A DNA stretch of 64,000 nt from Flagellimonas amoyensis (GCF_003058265.1 NZ_QBUK01000014.1:1-64000); one strand, 5' to 3'; numbered from the stretch's first letter, positions 53,804 through 63,884 are shown. The notes: generated by a model not told the origin, from the sequence alone. Program-made: numbers and translations.

Positions 53804-55378
53804 TTATAATGTTTTTTCATATGTTGGTTTACCGCCCAGGTGTTGGCAATCGTAAAGTTCCTGCATGGATTGGAACCCTACTTGCTCTTTCTGGTATTTG
53901 TAGACCGTTCTTAAATTGCTGCTAAGATAATCATCGTCCACGTTCACTTGGATATCTTCCATATGAAATTGACACGGGTGTTCATATCCGGCTGCATGGG
54001 TAATTTCCAACAGCTCCTTTCTGAAGGTTTTGAAGTATTGGGCCAACCTATCCGATTTCAAGGGCACATTGATTCCGTTCTGGAGCCATTTGCTCTGGGT
54101 GGCCACGCCCGAAGGGCATCGGTTGGTATGGCAAACCTGTGCTTGGATGCAGCCTATGCTCATCATGGCCTCCCGGGCCACGTTGATGCAGTCCGCTCCC
54201 ATGGCAAAGGCCATGGCCGCTTTCGCCGGAAAACCCAATTTACCGCTACCGATGAACACGATGCGGTCCGTGAGCCCTCTGTCCAAAAAGATTTTATAAA
54301 TCGAAGTGAAACCATAGGTCCATGGCAGGGAGACATGGTCCGCGAAACTGGGAGGTGCAGCACCGGTTCCTCCTTCGCCACCGTCAATGGTGATGAAATC
54401 CGGCCCTTTGCCCTTCTTTTTCATCAGGTCGGCCAACTCTTCCCATTGTTCCACCTTCCCAACAGCGCCTTTGATGCCCACGGGAAGTCCTGTTTCTTCT
54501 GCAATGGCTTCAATAAGTTCCAAAAGCTCTGGAATATTGCTGAATGCCTTGTGGGTGGGAGGGGAGATGACGTCCTTTCCGATTTCCACCCCACGGATCT
54601 CGGCAAGCTCCTTGGTGATTTTGGCCCCTGGTAGCACACCGCCCTTTCCGGGTTTGGCCCCTTGGGACAATTTGATCTCCACAGCCTTGATGCAGGGATT
54701 TTCGTCCACCAAGATCTTCATTTTTTCCATGGAAAAGTTTCCTTCCTTGTTCCTGACCCCAAAATAACCCGTCCCAAAGTGAAAGATCACATCTCCACCT
54801 TTTCTGTGGTATGGCGAAAGTCCACCTTCACCGGTATTGTGATAGGCATGACATTTTTCAACTCCCTTGTTGAGGGATTCCACCGCGGCAGCGGATAGGG
54901 AACCAAAACTCATGGCGGATACATTGATGACCGATGCGGGCCTATAGGGTTTTCTGCGCTTGTTGTAGGCCCCCATCACCTTGGCGCAGGGCAGAAAATA
55001 GGGATTGGCAATGTTGGGGTGTTTTTCAGGGACCTGAAACCCGATCATGGCATTCTTTACAAAAATGTGCTGGTGGGCATAGATGTCCCTGTCCGTTCCA
55101 AAACCTTCATAATTGTTTTCCTTTTTTGCCGAGGCATAGATCCAGCTGCGTTCAATGCGGTTGAATGGCAGCTCCTCACGATTGTTTGCCACAAAATATT
55201 GGCGCATTTCAGGTCCAATGCTTTCCAGCCAGTACCGCAAATGGCCCACTATCGGAAAATTATGACTGATCGTATGTGCCTTTTGAAAGAAGATGTCGCG
55301 GATGGCGACGATCAATAAAAAGATAAGAATCCATCCCCACCAAGAGATCGATAACAAAAAATCCAAGATTGTTTCCAT
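53804..55378 (-). CDS. FMN-binding glutamate synthase family protein
   Basis: 524 residues with one N-terminal membrane helix (about 10-27), then a single glutamate-synthase alpha-like TIM barrel. ITIDGGEGGTGAAPPSF (about 333-349) and GFPAKAAMAFAMGADCINVAR (about 381-401) bind FMN. Cysteines in GCIQAQVCHTNRCPSGVATQ match the iron-sulfur ligand region of GltB. The glutaminase domain is absent. These single-domain relatives are common, but their reaction is not established. Confidence 0.88.
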   Translation of the reverse strand: METILDFLLSISWWGWILIFLLIVAIRDIFFQKAHTISHNFPIVGHLRYWLESIGPEMRQYFVANNREELPFNRIERSWIYASAKKENNYEGFGTDRDIYAHQHIFVKNAMIGFQVPEKHPNIANPYFLPCAKVMGAYNKRRKPYRPASVINVSAMSFGSLSAAAVESLNKGVEKCHAYHNTGEGGLSPYHRKGGDVIFHFGTGYFGVRNKEGNFSMEKMKILVDENPCIKAVEIKLSQGAKPGKGGVLPGAKITKELAEIRGVEIGKDVISPPTHKAFSNIPELLELIEAIAEETGLPVGIKGAVGKVEQWEELADLMKKKGKGPDFITIDGGEGGTGAAPPSFADHVSLPWTYGFTSIYKIFLDRGLTDRIVFIGSGKLGFPAKAAMAFAMGADCINVAREAMMSIGCIQAQVCHTNRCPSGVATQSKWLQNGINVPLKSDRLAQYFKTFRKELLEITHAAGYEHPCQFHMEDIQVNVDDDYLSSNLRTVYKYQKEQVGFQSMQELYDCQHLGGKPTYEKTL

Positions 55379-55485
55379 GCAAAGTTTTCAGGTACTGGTT
55401 ACAAATATCTACCCCACGGTCCAAAATCCAAATAAATCTCGATAAAGGGCGCTGAATGTTTTTGTTGGAAATATGACCCTTTTGC

Positions 55486-56772
55486 CTATTTGGTCCTGTC
55501 CAGAAAATCCAATGCAATTTCTGTCATGGCTTTCACGCCCAACAACAGTCCACTATCATCGATTTTAAAATCAGGGGTATGGTGCGGGAAATGGTCGTTG
55601 GGTCCGGCATTGGGGTCTTTTCCTCCCAAAATGAAGAAGAAACCGGGAATTTTTTCCTGATAGAACGAAAAATCCTCTGCTCCGGTGATGGCCTTGATCA
55701 GATGCACATTGCCGTCTCCGGCCACATCTTTCAAGCTGGGAAGGGAGGCTTCGGTCAGGGCGAGGTCGTTGTAGGTGATGGGGACACCTTTGTCAATTTC
55801 CACAGTGGCTTCGGCCCGGTACGCCTTGGCAATAGTGGCGGCCATTTCCTTCATGCGTTCGTTGATCTGTTTTTGCATGTCGTAGTCCAAGGTGCGGATG
55901 GTGCCGATCAGCTCTGCACTTTCTGGAATAATATTGTTCCGTACACCACCACTTATTTTTCCAACGGTAATGACTGCTGCTTCCTTGGTGAGTTCCATTT
56001 CACGGCTTATGATAGATTGGAAACCATCCACGATTTTGGCGGCCACAAAAATAGGGTCCACACCGCCCCAAGGAGCAGAGCCATGTGTCTGCTTCCCTTT
56101 GATGGTTACCACAAAACGCTGTGCTGCGGCCATGGCACCGCCCGGTTTGTAGGCAATCTGCCCTACGGGAAGATAAGAGCCAATATGGAGTCCGTAAACC
56201 GCATCCACTTTTGGGTTTTCCAGGACGCCTTCCTTCACCATGAGTTCGGCACCGCCTTCCTCACCGGGCGGCGGGCCTTCTTCTGCAGGTTGGAAAATGA
56301 ATTTCACCGTACCGCGGATCTTGTCCTTGTTTTTGGAAAGTACCTCGGCGACCCCCATCATAATGGCGATGTGGGTATCGTGGCCGCAGGCATGCATTAC
56401 GCCCACTTCTTGACCTAAATATTCTGAGGTTACCGTGGACTTGAACGGGAGGTCGTTTCTTTCGGTAACGGGGAGCGCATCGATATCCGCCCTGAGCGCC
56501 ACCACTTTTCCGGGACGATTGCCTTTCAGTATGCCGACAACACCTGTATGGGCCACCCCGGTCTGTACCTCAATGCCCAATGCTCTTAGGTGGTCGGCTA
56601 TTTTTTCCGCGGTCTTGAACTCCCGGTTGCTCAGTTCCGGATGCTGGTGGATGTCCCGCCGCCATTCGATCACTTTGGATTCCATGGCAGCGATTTCTTT
56701 TTCCAGACCGTGGTTTTGGGCATGGACAAAAAAACTTATCAGGAGCAAGGCAGAAGAAATGTAAAATTTCAT
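55486..56772 (-). CDS. Exported M20 family amidohydrolase
   Basis: 428 residues with signal peptide (ends VHAQNHG). Metal-binding motifs of the hippurate hydrolase/IAA-amino acid hydrolase group are intact: HACGHDTHIAIMMG (about 120-133), PAEEGPPPGEEGGAE (about 156-170) and ITGAEDFSFY (about 376-385). It should release acids from N-acyl or amidated amino acids outside the cytoplasm. It is 11 nt downstream of the DsrE gene, so the two exported proteins are probably co-expressed. Confidence 0.92.
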   Translation of the reverse strand: MKFYISSALLLISFFVHAQNHGLEKEIAAMESKVIEWRRDIHQHPELSNREFKTAEKIADHLRALGIEVQTGVAHTGVVGILKGNRPGKVVALRADIDALPVTERNDLPFKSTVTSEYLGQEVGVMHACGHDTHIAIMMGVAEVLSKNKDKIRGTVKFIFQPAEEGPPPGEEGGAELMVKEGVLENPKVDAVYGLHIGSYLPVGQIAYKPGGAMAAAQRFVVTIKGKQTHGSAPWGGVDPIFVAAKIVDGFQSIISREMELTKEAAVITVGKISGGVRNNIIPESAELIGTIRTLDYDMQKQINERMKEMAATIAKAYRAEATVEIDKGVPITYNDLALTEASLPSLKDVAGDGNVHLIKAITGAEDFSFYQEKIPGFFFILGGKDPNAGPNDHFPHHTPDFKIDDSGLLLGVKAMTEIALDFLDRTK

Positions 56773-56783
56773 AACGTATTGAT

Positions 56784-57323
56784 TTATAGTTTAATGAGGT
56801 GAAAACCTTCATTTTGTAGTTGAATGCTCGCCGTCATGGCCGACAGTGCAATCTTCACGCCGGGAATCAAATCCTTCTTTGGGAAATCCCGGGAGAATGA
56901 GGATTGGCCACAATAAATGATCTCCACATCAGCGTCCAACAAGGCCATGATAAGGCCTGAATTGGGGTTTGGGACCCCAAACCGTTTGTGGTATGCCTCA
57001 TCATGGGCAATATCTTTTGAGGCTTGGTTATGGACAATTATAGCGACTTTGAGTTGTGATTTGGGCACCCCACTTTGGGCATGCATGTTGAGGAATCGGG
57101 CGGCTGTTTCCAGTTTCTTGTTGATCTCATCATGGGAACTTGGACTGTCCATGACATCAAAGACCACCTTGAATTCTTGAGCGGTATCGGTTTTGAAATC
57201 GGGGTTTTCAATATTCCAGACCTCACCATAAGCTTCTATGATGGGCCCTACCTTTTTTTCTTGTGAAAGGCCAGAAAAGCAACAGAAAACCAAAAATAGT
57301 AGTGGGAAGTAGCGATGGATCAT
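56784..57323 (-). CDS. Exported DsrE family protein
   Basis: 179 residues with signal peptide (MIHRYFPLLFLVFCCFSGLS). The body has a DsrE/DsrF-like Rossmann pattern: FKVVFDVMDSP, LKVAIIVHNQASKDIAHD, and ADVEIIYCGQSSFSRDFPK, whose Cys lies at the usual sulfur-carrier position. DsrE proteins relay sulfur in oxidation or tRNA thiolation, but an exported form must do something else. First gene of a pair with the M20 peptidase. Confidence 0.82.
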   Translation of the reverse strand: MIHRYFPLLFLVFCCFSGLSQEKKVGPIIEAYGEVWNIENPDFKTDTAQEFKVVFDVMDSPSSHDEINKKLETAARFLNMHAQSGVPKSQLKVAIIVHNQASKDIAHDEAYHKRFGVPNPNSGLIMALLDADVEIIYCGQSSFSRDFPKKDLIPGVKIALSAMTASIQLQNEGFHLIKL

Positions 57324-57463
57324 AGGGTGAAAAAAGCTTGAGGCTTAAATATATTTAAAAATCAAGTGCCATCCGCCCCGGTGTTTATAAATATTGAAAG
57401 GATGATTTTAGCAAAAGGTCATTATTGGTTAATTTCACGCCTACTTTTTAAAGACCCTGGCCA

Positions 57464-59794
57464 TTGAGTACTTTTTTGGATGAATTGAATGATGCGCAGC
57501 GTGCCCCAGTCCTTCACAAGGACGGTCCGTTGATGGTGATTGCAGGAGCTGGCTCTGGAAAGACCCGTGTGCTTACCTTTCGTATTGCGCATTTGATGGA
57601 ACAAGGGGTGGATTCCTTCAATATCCTGGCCCTTACCTTTACCAACAAGGCTGCCCGTGAAATGAAAAAACGGATTGCCACCATTGTGGGGAATTCCGAG
57701 GCCAAAAACCTTTGGATGGGTACATTCCACTCCGTTTTTGCCAAATTGCTCCGATTTGACGGGGACAAACTGGGCTTCCCCAGCAATTTTACGATCTACG
57801 ATACCCAGGACTCCCAACGCTTGATCGCTTCCATCATCAAGGAAATGGGGCTGGACAAGGATATTTACAAGTACAAGCAGGTCCAGAACCGGATATCTTC
57901 CTACAAGAACAGTTTGATCACCGTCAAGGCCTATCTGCAAAACCCTGAACTGGTGGAGGCGGATGCCATGGCCAAACGACCACGGATGGGGGAAATCTAC
58001 CAAAACTACGTGGACCGCTGTTTCAAGGCCGGGGCCATGGATTTTGACGACCTGCTGCTGCGTACCAACGAACTGCTGACCCGTTTTCCGGATGTGTTGA
58101 TGAAGTATCAGGACAGGTTTCGATATATTTTGGTGGATGAGTACCAGGATACCAACCATTCGCAATACCTAATTGTAAAAGCGCTGTCCGATCGGTACCA
58201 GAACATTTGTGTGGTGGGTGACGATGCGCAGAGTATTTATTCGTTCCGGGGAGCCAACATCAGCAATATCCTGAATTTTCAACGGGATTATGACGATGTG
58301 GCCGTGTATCGTTTGGAGCAGAACTATCGATCAACCAAAAATATCGTGAACGCTGCCAATTCCATCATTGCCAACAACAAGAACCAGTTGGAAAAAAATG
58401 TATGGACCTCCAATGACGATGGGGGACAGATCATTATACACCGAAGTGTGACCGATGCGGAGGAGGGAAGGTATGTGGCGGGTTCCATTTTTGAGAACAA
58501 GATGCAGCACCAACTCCAAAACGGGGATTTTGCCGTGCTCTATCGCACCAATTCACAGTCAAGGGCCATTGAAGATGCCCTGCGGAAGCGGGACATTCCC
58601 TATCGGATCTATGGTGGACTCTCTTTTTATCAGCGTAAAGAGATCAAAGATGTGTTGGCCTATCTGCGGTTGGTGATCAATCCAAAGGATGAGGAAGCAT
58701 TGAAGAGGGTCATCAATTTTCCTGCACGGGGCATTGGACAGACCACTATTGACAGGCTCGTTGTGGCGGCCAACCAATACGGACGTTCCGTTTTTGAGGT
58801 GATGGAGCATTTGGACAAACTCAACCTCAGCATCAATGCAGGGACCAAACGCAAGTTGGATGACTTTGTCACCATGATCAAGAGTTTCCAGATCATGAAC
58901 GAAGGGGTGGATGCCTTCACGCTTTCGGAGCATGTGGCCAAGAAAACAGGGCTGTTACTGGAGTTCAAAAAAGATGGTACGCCCGAGGGCATTGCCAAAA
59001 TGGAGAACATTGAGGAACTCTTGAACGGAATCAAGGATTTTGTGGAAGGCCAAAAGGAACTTGCGGATGCCACGGGAAGTCTTACCGAATTCTTGGAAGA
59101 TGTGGCCCTGGCCACGGATATGGACAAGGAGGTGGGCGATGATGACCGTGTGGCTTTGATGACCATCCATTTGGCAAAGGGTTTGGAGTTTCCGTATGTA
59201 TATGTGGTGGGGATGGAAGAAGATTTGTTCCCATCTGCCATGAGCATGAACACCCGTAGCGAGCTGGAAGAGGAGCGAAGATTGTTCTATGTGGCCCTTA
59301 CCCGTGCCGAGAAACAGGCCTACCTTACCTACACGCAAAACCGCTACCGATGGGGCAAGCTCATTGATGCCGAACCGAGCCGTTTTTTGGAGGAAATCGA
59401 TGAAAAATACGTGGAAAACCTCACTCCGGTCAATGACGGGTATCGGTACAAGTCCATGATCAATGTTGATATTTTCGGAGATGTGGACAAGAGCAAGCTA
59501 CGCCAGGTGAAGCCCCAAAATGGGACACCGCCGTCCGTCCAACGACCCAATGAAAACCAGCTGCGAAAGCTACGAAAGTTAAAACCCGAACTTTCCGCCC
59601 CAACAAAAAGCGGGAGCGACATAGACCCGGGACTGGTAGAGGGCACCTTGGTGAACCACACTCGGTTTGGAAGGGGCAAAATACTCAACATCGAAGGCAT
59701 GGGCAGTGACAAAAAGGCTGAAATCCTATTTGAGCAAGGTGGCGTAAAGAAATTATTGCTTCGTTTCGCCAAGTTGGAAGTATTGGGAGATTAG
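57464..59794 (+). CDS. UvrD/PcrA-like DNA helicase
   Basis: 776 residues; superfamily 1 3'-5' helicase of nucleotide excision repair and recombination control. Motif I AGAGSGKTRVLTFRIAHL (about 29-46), motif II VDEYQDTNHSQY, motif III GDDAQSIYSFRGA, motif IV QNYRSTKNIVNAA, motif V LMTIHLAKGLEF and motif VI YVALTRAEK are all intact. The C-terminal tail has a Tudor-like end (VNHTRFGRGKILNIEG). The start is TTG at 57464 (MSTFLDELNDAQ), as no ATG precedes the conserved Q motif. Confidence 0.93.
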   Translation: MSTFLDELNDAQRAPVLHKDGPLMVIAGAGSGKTRVLTFRIAHLMEQGVDSFNILALTFTNKAAREMKKRIATIVGNSEAKNLWMGTFHSVFAKLLRFDGDKLGFPSNFTIYDTQDSQRLIASIIKEMGLDKDIYKYKQVQNRISSYKNSLITVKAYLQNPELVEADAMAKRPRMGEIYQNYVDRCFKAGAMDFDDLLLRTNELLTRFPDVLMKYQDRFRYILVDEYQDTNHSQYLIVKALSDRYQNICVVGDDAQSIYSFRGANISNILNFQRDYDDVAVYRLEQNYRSTKNIVNAANSIIANNKNQLEKNVWTSNDDGGQIIIHRSVTDAEEGRYVAGSIFENKMQHQLQNGDFAVLYRTNSQSRAIEDALRKRDIPYRIYGGLSFYQRKEIKDVLAYLRLVINPKDEEALKRVINFPARGIGQTTIDRLVVAANQYGRSVFEVMEHLDKLNLSINAGTKRKLDDFVTMIKSFQIMNEGVDAFTLSEHVAKKTGLLLEFKKDGTPEGIAKMENIEELLNGIKDFVEGQKELADATGSLTEFLEDVALATDMDKEVGDDDRVALMTIHLAKGLEFPYVYVVGMEEDLFPSAMSMNTRSELEEERRLFYVALTRAEKQAYLTYTQNRYRWGKLIDAEPSRFLEEIDEKYVENLTPVNDGYRYKSMINVDIFGDVDKSKLRQVKPQNGTPPSVQRPNENQLRKLRKLKPELSAPTKSGSDIDPGLVEGTLVNHTRFGRGKILNIEGMGSDKKAEILFEQGGVKKLLLRFAKLEVLGD

Positions 59795-60552
59795 TTCTTC
59801 TTCGGTTCGGGCAAATATTTTTTTCCATTAAATGCAAGGGAGTGTCCGGCTCTAGGGACATCCTGTATTTCAGGCAACAGTATCCGAATTCCATTCATTT
59901 CCACCTTAAATCCAAGAGAATTGGACAACTCAGGGTTGTTGGAGATTTGGGCAAAGGACAGGGAACTTTCACTATTGGGGAAAATGGGAGCCTCTTCCAT
60001 GTAACCATTTCTCAGGGTATATGCATTCAGGCGGAAATAATGACTGTCCCCAGAATTCAAATGTCCATGTAGAATATATAAATCTTTGCCTTTGTGTGAT
60101 TTCACTTGATGTATTTTTTCATAGGTAATGGGCGTGTCATACAGAGAGGTGGGTTCAATGTCATTTCCATTATTATAGAGCGCAATGTTTTTGATCCTAT
60201 TTCCTGTGGCATCCATTTTGGTGTGCCAAGAAAACACCCCTATTTTTTGGTCTTCGGAGAGGGTAAAAGTGAAAGCATGCTTCTGATACGCATAAATTTC
60301 AGCGATTTCAGTCAATAGATGGGGAGTGCGAATGCTTTCGACAGTCCTGCGCATATCCTCATTTACTTGGATCACTTCTTCCGAACCAATGGGTGATTTA
60401 TTTGCAGACAATCTGTACGAAAGACTGTCCAAGGTGGCCAGTACGTCTTCCCCTGTTATGGTGGTATTTGTTTTTTCGGGAGCCATGTTTTCACAACCAA
60501 TGATGGCCGACCCTAGTATGAAGATGGTCAAAAGGGAATATTTGAAAATCAT
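59791..60552 (-). CDS. Lipoprotein of unknown function
   Basis: About 253 residues from ATG 60552: MIFKYSLLTIFILGSAIIGC has a lipobox with Cys at 20. The body is mixed alpha/beta with aromatic beta strands (KHAFTFTLSEDQKIGVFSWH) and no recognised domain. A longer reading from 60648 adds 32 non-signal residues and is rejected. It overlaps the end of the convergent helicase gene by 4 nt. Confidence 0.75.
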   Translation of the reverse strand: MIFKYSLLTIFILGSAIIGCENMAPEKTNTTITGEDVLATLDSLSYRLSANKSPIGSEEVIQVNEDMRRTVESIRTPHLLTEIAEIYAYQKHAFTFTLSEDQKIGVFSWHTKMDATGNRIKNIALYNNGNDIEPTSLYDTPITYEKIHQVKSHKGKDLYILHGHLNSGDSHYFRLNAYTLRNGYMEEAPIFPNSESSLSFAQISNNPELSNSLGFKVEMNGIRILLPEIQDVPRAGHSLAFNGKKYLPEPKKN

Positions 60553-60782
60553 TTTGGGGGCTTTTGATGTGTTTTTATAGGACAAAATTGAAAGTTTTAA
60601 ATTTGATTTTTCAGAGCAATTCACGAATGGCCTTTTTGGATTGACCAATGGGCCATTTCAAGCAATAGATGCGGCAAAGGAGTCGTGGTTGGGTCTATTA
60701 AAGAATATTTAACGTACCACGACAGTTTACCATAATATTTGTTAATTTGTTGGGAGGAGGCATACGGCCTTCCATATGTGAC

Positions 60783-61403
60783 ATGGCGGAACTTATACGA
60801 CTTTACGAAGAAAACCCTAACCCACGGCAGGTGGAAAAGATAGTGGAGGTGCTCAGAAGGGGCGGCCTTGTGATCTATCCCACCGATACCGTATATGGTT
60901 TAGGGTGTGATATTACCAATTCCAAGGCCCTGCAGCGCATTGCCCGCATAAAGGGAATCAAGTTGGAAAAGGCCAACTGGTCCTTCGTGTGTGCAGATTT
61001 GAGCAACCTGTCCGATTATGTTCGGCAGATAGATTCCTCGACCTTCAAAATCTTGAAAAGGACATTGCCCGGACCTTACACCTTTATCCTTCCGGGAAAC
61101 AACAACCTCCCCAAGGATTTTAAAAAGAAAAAAACAGTGGGTATCCGGGTTCCCGATAATGCAATAGCACAGGCCTTGGTGAACGGATTGGGCAATCCCA
61201 TTGTTTCCACGTCCATTCGGGATGATGACGATATTTTGGAATATACCACGGATCCCGAGCTCATTTTTGAAAAATGGCAGAACTTGGTGGACATTGTCAT
61301 TGATGGGGGGTACGGGGGCAATGTCGCTTCTACGGTGATAGACCTTTCGGAAGGCGAGCCCTTGGTCGTCAGGGAAGGAAAGGGAAGTTTGGAAATATTA
61401 TAG
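60783..61403 (+). CDS. Threonylcarbamoyl-AMP synthase (TsaC/Sua5/YciO family)
   Basis: About 206 residues. Makes threonylcarbamoyl-AMP, the first step of the t6A37 modification of ANN-reading tRNAs. GGLVIYPTDTVYGLGCDI (about 23-40), KRTLPGPYTFIL and TVGIRVPDN are family motifs. The YciO branch looks similar and cannot be excluded. ATG 60783 is chosen over an upstream TTG. Confidence 0.88.
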   Translation: MAELIRLYEENPNPRQVEKIVEVLRRGGLVIYPTDTVYGLGCDITNSKALQRIARIKGIKLEKANWSFVCADLSNLSDYVRQIDSSTFKILKRTLPGPYTFILPGNNNLPKDFKKKKTVGIRVPDNAIAQALVNGLGNPIVSTSIRDDDDILEYTTDPELIFEKWQNLVDIVIDGGYGGNVASTVIDLSEGEPLVVREGKGSLEIL

Positions 61404-61406
61404 AAC

Positions 61407-61435
61407 AAAAAAAGCGGCCTTTTGGGCCGCTTTTC
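61407..61435. terminator. Bidirectional terminator
   Basis: Stem AAAAGCGGCC (61410-61419) with GGCCGCTTTT (61425-61434), loop TTTTG, A-tract before and T-rich sequence after. It separates the convergent tsaC-like and OmpA genes. Confidence 0.85.
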
Positions 61436-61454
61436 TTATCTATGTTTTACTGGA

Positions 61455-62327
61455 TTATTTGCCAGTACCTCCTATGGATGGATCTTTCATTCCTTCCTCG
61501 ATCATGTTATAGAACTGGTCGATTTTTGGAAGTACAACGATACGGGTCCTTCTGTTCTTGGCCCTGTTGGCAGATGTGTCATTGTCAACAAGGGGGATGT
61601 AGTAGCTACGTCCGGCAGCAGTCATCCTAGCAGGATTCACGCCGAAGTCATTTTGAAGGATTCTAACCACAGCGGTAGCTCTCTTCACACTCAAGTCCCA
61701 GTTGTCTGCAAGTTCAGAAGTTTTGATCGGCACGTTGTCCGTGTGTCCTTCTACCATGAATTCAAAATCAGGCTTGTTGTTTACCACTTTGGCCACTTTG
61801 CCCAATACTTCTTTTGCAGCGTTGGTCACATTGTAGCTTCCGCTTCTGAACAATAGTTTGTCGGAAATGGAAACAAATACAACTCCTTTTTCCACGCTGA
61901 TTTCGATGTCCTCATCATCCAAGTTTCCAAGCACACCTTTCAAGCTCTGTACCAAAGAAAGGTTTACAGAGTCCCTACGGGTAACGGCATCTTGCAATTT
62001 TCTGATGGTAAGGTCTTTTTCTTTAAGACTCTCCAACGATTTTTCAAGGTTTTCAGCACCTTTGGTGGTAAGGGTTGTCAAGTTGCCCATGTTGTTGATG
62101 AGCTCTTGGTTGTTGGCTTTCAAGAAAGCATTTTGGTCTTCAAGGGTCTTCAACCTTGAACTTGCGGTCGCTTTTTCTTCCAGACAGTCGTTAAGTTTTA
62201 CTGTAGCTGAATTCAATAGGTCTTGAGTTTCTTTGTGTTTGGCCTCCAGTTCAGCATATTTTTTTTGTGATACACATGAAGACAATAGAATTGTCAGTGC
62301 CAATGTTCCTAGAAAAGCTTTTTTCAT
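61455..62327 (-). CDS. OmpA family lipoprotein
   Basis: 290 residues. Lipobox LLSSC (Cys18), a coiled coil (about 25-130; QKKYAELEAKHKETQDLL), then an intact OmpA domain (about 150-265): VEGHTDNVPI, NWDLSVKRATAVVRIL and NRRTRIVVLP bind peptidoglycan. It tethers the outer membrane to the wall. The exported protein at 53004 has the same plan but a decayed binding site. Confidence 0.92.
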   Translation of the reverse strand: MKKAFLGTLALTILLSSCVSQKKYAELEAKHKETQDLLNSATVKLNDCLEEKATASSRLKTLEDQNAFLKANNQELINNMGNLTTLTTKGAENLEKSLESLKEKDLTIRKLQDAVTRRDSVNLSLVQSLKGVLGNLDDEDIEISVEKGVVFVSISDKLLFRSGSYNVTNAAKEVLGKVAKVVNNKPDFEFMVEGHTDNVPIKTSELADNWDLSVKRATAVVRILQNDFGVNPARMTAAGRSYYIPLVDNDTSANRAKNRRTRIVVLPKIDQFYNMIEEGMKDPSIGGTGK

Positions 62328-62423
62328 AGTTCTGATTATAATTTAAGGATTGTTAGATATGTCAATGTAAATCAATGTTGGCCAAAATTAGATAAAAAGC
62401 AAGGTTTCCATATTTCGGCTTCG

Positions 62424-63425
62424 TTAATCTTTTACTAAAATGTTAAAATTCTTTACTTGATGTACGAAATAGGACCAAACTATGGATGTCACCACATGGT
62501 ACTTTAATATAAAATTAGCTTTTTCGCGCTTTCTGTACATCTTCCTAAAGTTACCATAAAAACTGATATGGGCATGTAGAATGGCCAGGCAATGGTTGAT
62601 TTTCAGTTGGAAAACAAACCTTGCAGCGGCTATGCCATCTAGTATCAGACGTAAAAAGACAATGGGCAAAGCTTTTTTACGGGGAAGGTTCTTGGTGATG
62701 GAATACAGGGAGTTCCTAAAGTTCAGGAAGGTCTTCTTTGGGTTCATGTTGGATAGGGTGGAACCTCCCAAGTGGAATATGTGGCTCTTCCCCACATAAT
62801 ACACTTTATGTCCGGCATTTTGTGCCCGCCAACAAAGGTCTATCTCCTCTTGATGGGCAAAGTAGTCCTCATCAAAACCGCCCAGTGCCCAAAAAGTTTC
62901 GCTTTTGATGAACATACACGCGCCCGTGGCCCAGAATATTTCCCTAACATCATCGTATTGGCCCTTGTCCTTTTCGATGGACTGAAAAATCCTTCCCCGG
63001 CAGAATGGATAGCCCAATGCATCCAAGAATCCGCCTGCAGCACCTGCATATTCAAAATGATCCCGTTGTTTCAAATCCAAAATCTTGGGCTGTATGATAG
63101 AAACTCCGGAGATGGTTTCAAAACCTTCCTTGATGGGACCTAACCAGTTAGGCGTGACCTCCACGTCGGAGTTCAAAAGGCAGTAGATGTCGGCTTCGAT
63201 GTGCTTCAGGCCATCGTTATAGCCTTTGGCGAAACCTCCGTTGGACGTGTTGCGCACAATACCGATAGTGGGGTAATTTGCTTCCAAAAAGGCAACAGAT
63301 CCATCGGTACTGGCATTGTCCACCACATAGATATCGGCACCTTCGGAATGTTCCATGACGGTGGGCAGGAACCTTTTGAGCAAGGCTTCCCCGTTCCAGT
63401 TGAGTATGACTACGGCGACTTTCAA
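62424..63425 (-). CDS. Family 2 glycosyltransferase
   Basis: 333 residues of a GT-A fold. VAVVILNWNGEALL (3-16), DNASTDGSVAFLEANY (36-51) and the metal/substrate loop CLLNSDVEV (about 82-90) are typical of rhamnosyltransferase-like GT2 enzymes; FDEDYFAHQEEIDLCWRAQ carries the catalytic acidic residue. A hydrophobic or amphipathic C-terminal part may touch the membrane. The acceptor is unknown. It lies 12 nt after the HsdR_N gene. Confidence 0.9.
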   Translation of the reverse strand: MKVAVVILNWNGEALLKRFLPTVMEHSEGADIYVVDNASTDGSVAFLEANYPTIGIVRNTSNGGFAKGYNDGLKHIEADIYCLLNSDVEVTPNWLGPIKEGFETISGVSIIQPKILDLKQRDHFEYAGAAGGFLDALGYPFCRGRIFQSIEKDKGQYDDVREIFWATGACMFIKSETFWALGGFDEDYFAHQEEIDLCWRAQNAGHKVYYVGKSHIFHLGGSTLSNMNPKKTFLNFRNSLYSITKNLPRKKALPIVFLRLILDGIAAARFVFQLKINHCLAILHAHISFYGNFRKMYRKREKANFILKYHVVTSIVWSYFVHQVKNFNILVKD

Positions 63426-63437
63426 AACGGTGGCAAA

Positions 63438-63884
63438 TTAACGGCTAAAATCAGGAATTTCCTTTAAAAACCTATATTTTTCATTCTCATGGTCCATTTC
63501 GCAACAGTAGTGCTCCAAACCATTGGTCACCATCAGGTATGCTGATTTCAATTGGTAGTTGTAGCGTGCGATCTGGTCAAAAACGGCTTGCTCCACCTTC
63601 ACTTCCGGGGCCTTGCATTCCACCAAAAGAAAAATGGTGCCATCAGGATTGAAGACCACCACATCGTAACGTCTTTTCAACCCGTTCACCATCAATTGTT
63701 TCTCTACGTTGATGAGGCTTTTGGGGAAATTTTTCGTAAAGACCAAGTAATGCAGCACGTGTTGCCTGACCCATTCCTCCGGCTGCAGCACTACAAATTT
63801 TTTACGGATGCCATCAAAGATGTACTGTCTATTTTGGCTATTTTTGATTCGGAAGGTATAGTTGGGAAAGTTCAATGCTTGCAT
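63438..63884 (-). CDS. Orphan type I restriction R-protein N-terminal-like nuclease domain
   Basis: 148 residues, the size of the HsdR N-terminal domain only. A PD-(D/E)XK site is intact: Asp74 (RRYDVVVF), Glu89 and Lys91 (VECKAP), with Glu37/Glu38 as the earlier acidic residues. No helicase, HsdM or HsdS is next to it. In flavobacteria such proteins sit beside holA, so a housekeeping role is more likely than restriction. Substrate unknown. Confidence 0.85.
   Translation of the reverse strand: MQALNFPNYTFRIKNSQNRQYIFDGIRKKFVVLQPEEWVRQHVLHYLVFTKNFPKSLINVEKQLMVNGLKRRYDVVVFNPDGTIFLLVECKAPEVKVEQAVFDQIARYNYQLKSAYLMVTNGLEHYCCEMDHENEKYRFLKEIPDFSR

Noticed and set aside
62383-62390. TAATTTTG as a -7 promoter element for the OmpA gene
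   Set aside because: No TTG occurs 19-21 nt upstream; a single 8-mer in AT-rich DNA is not enough.
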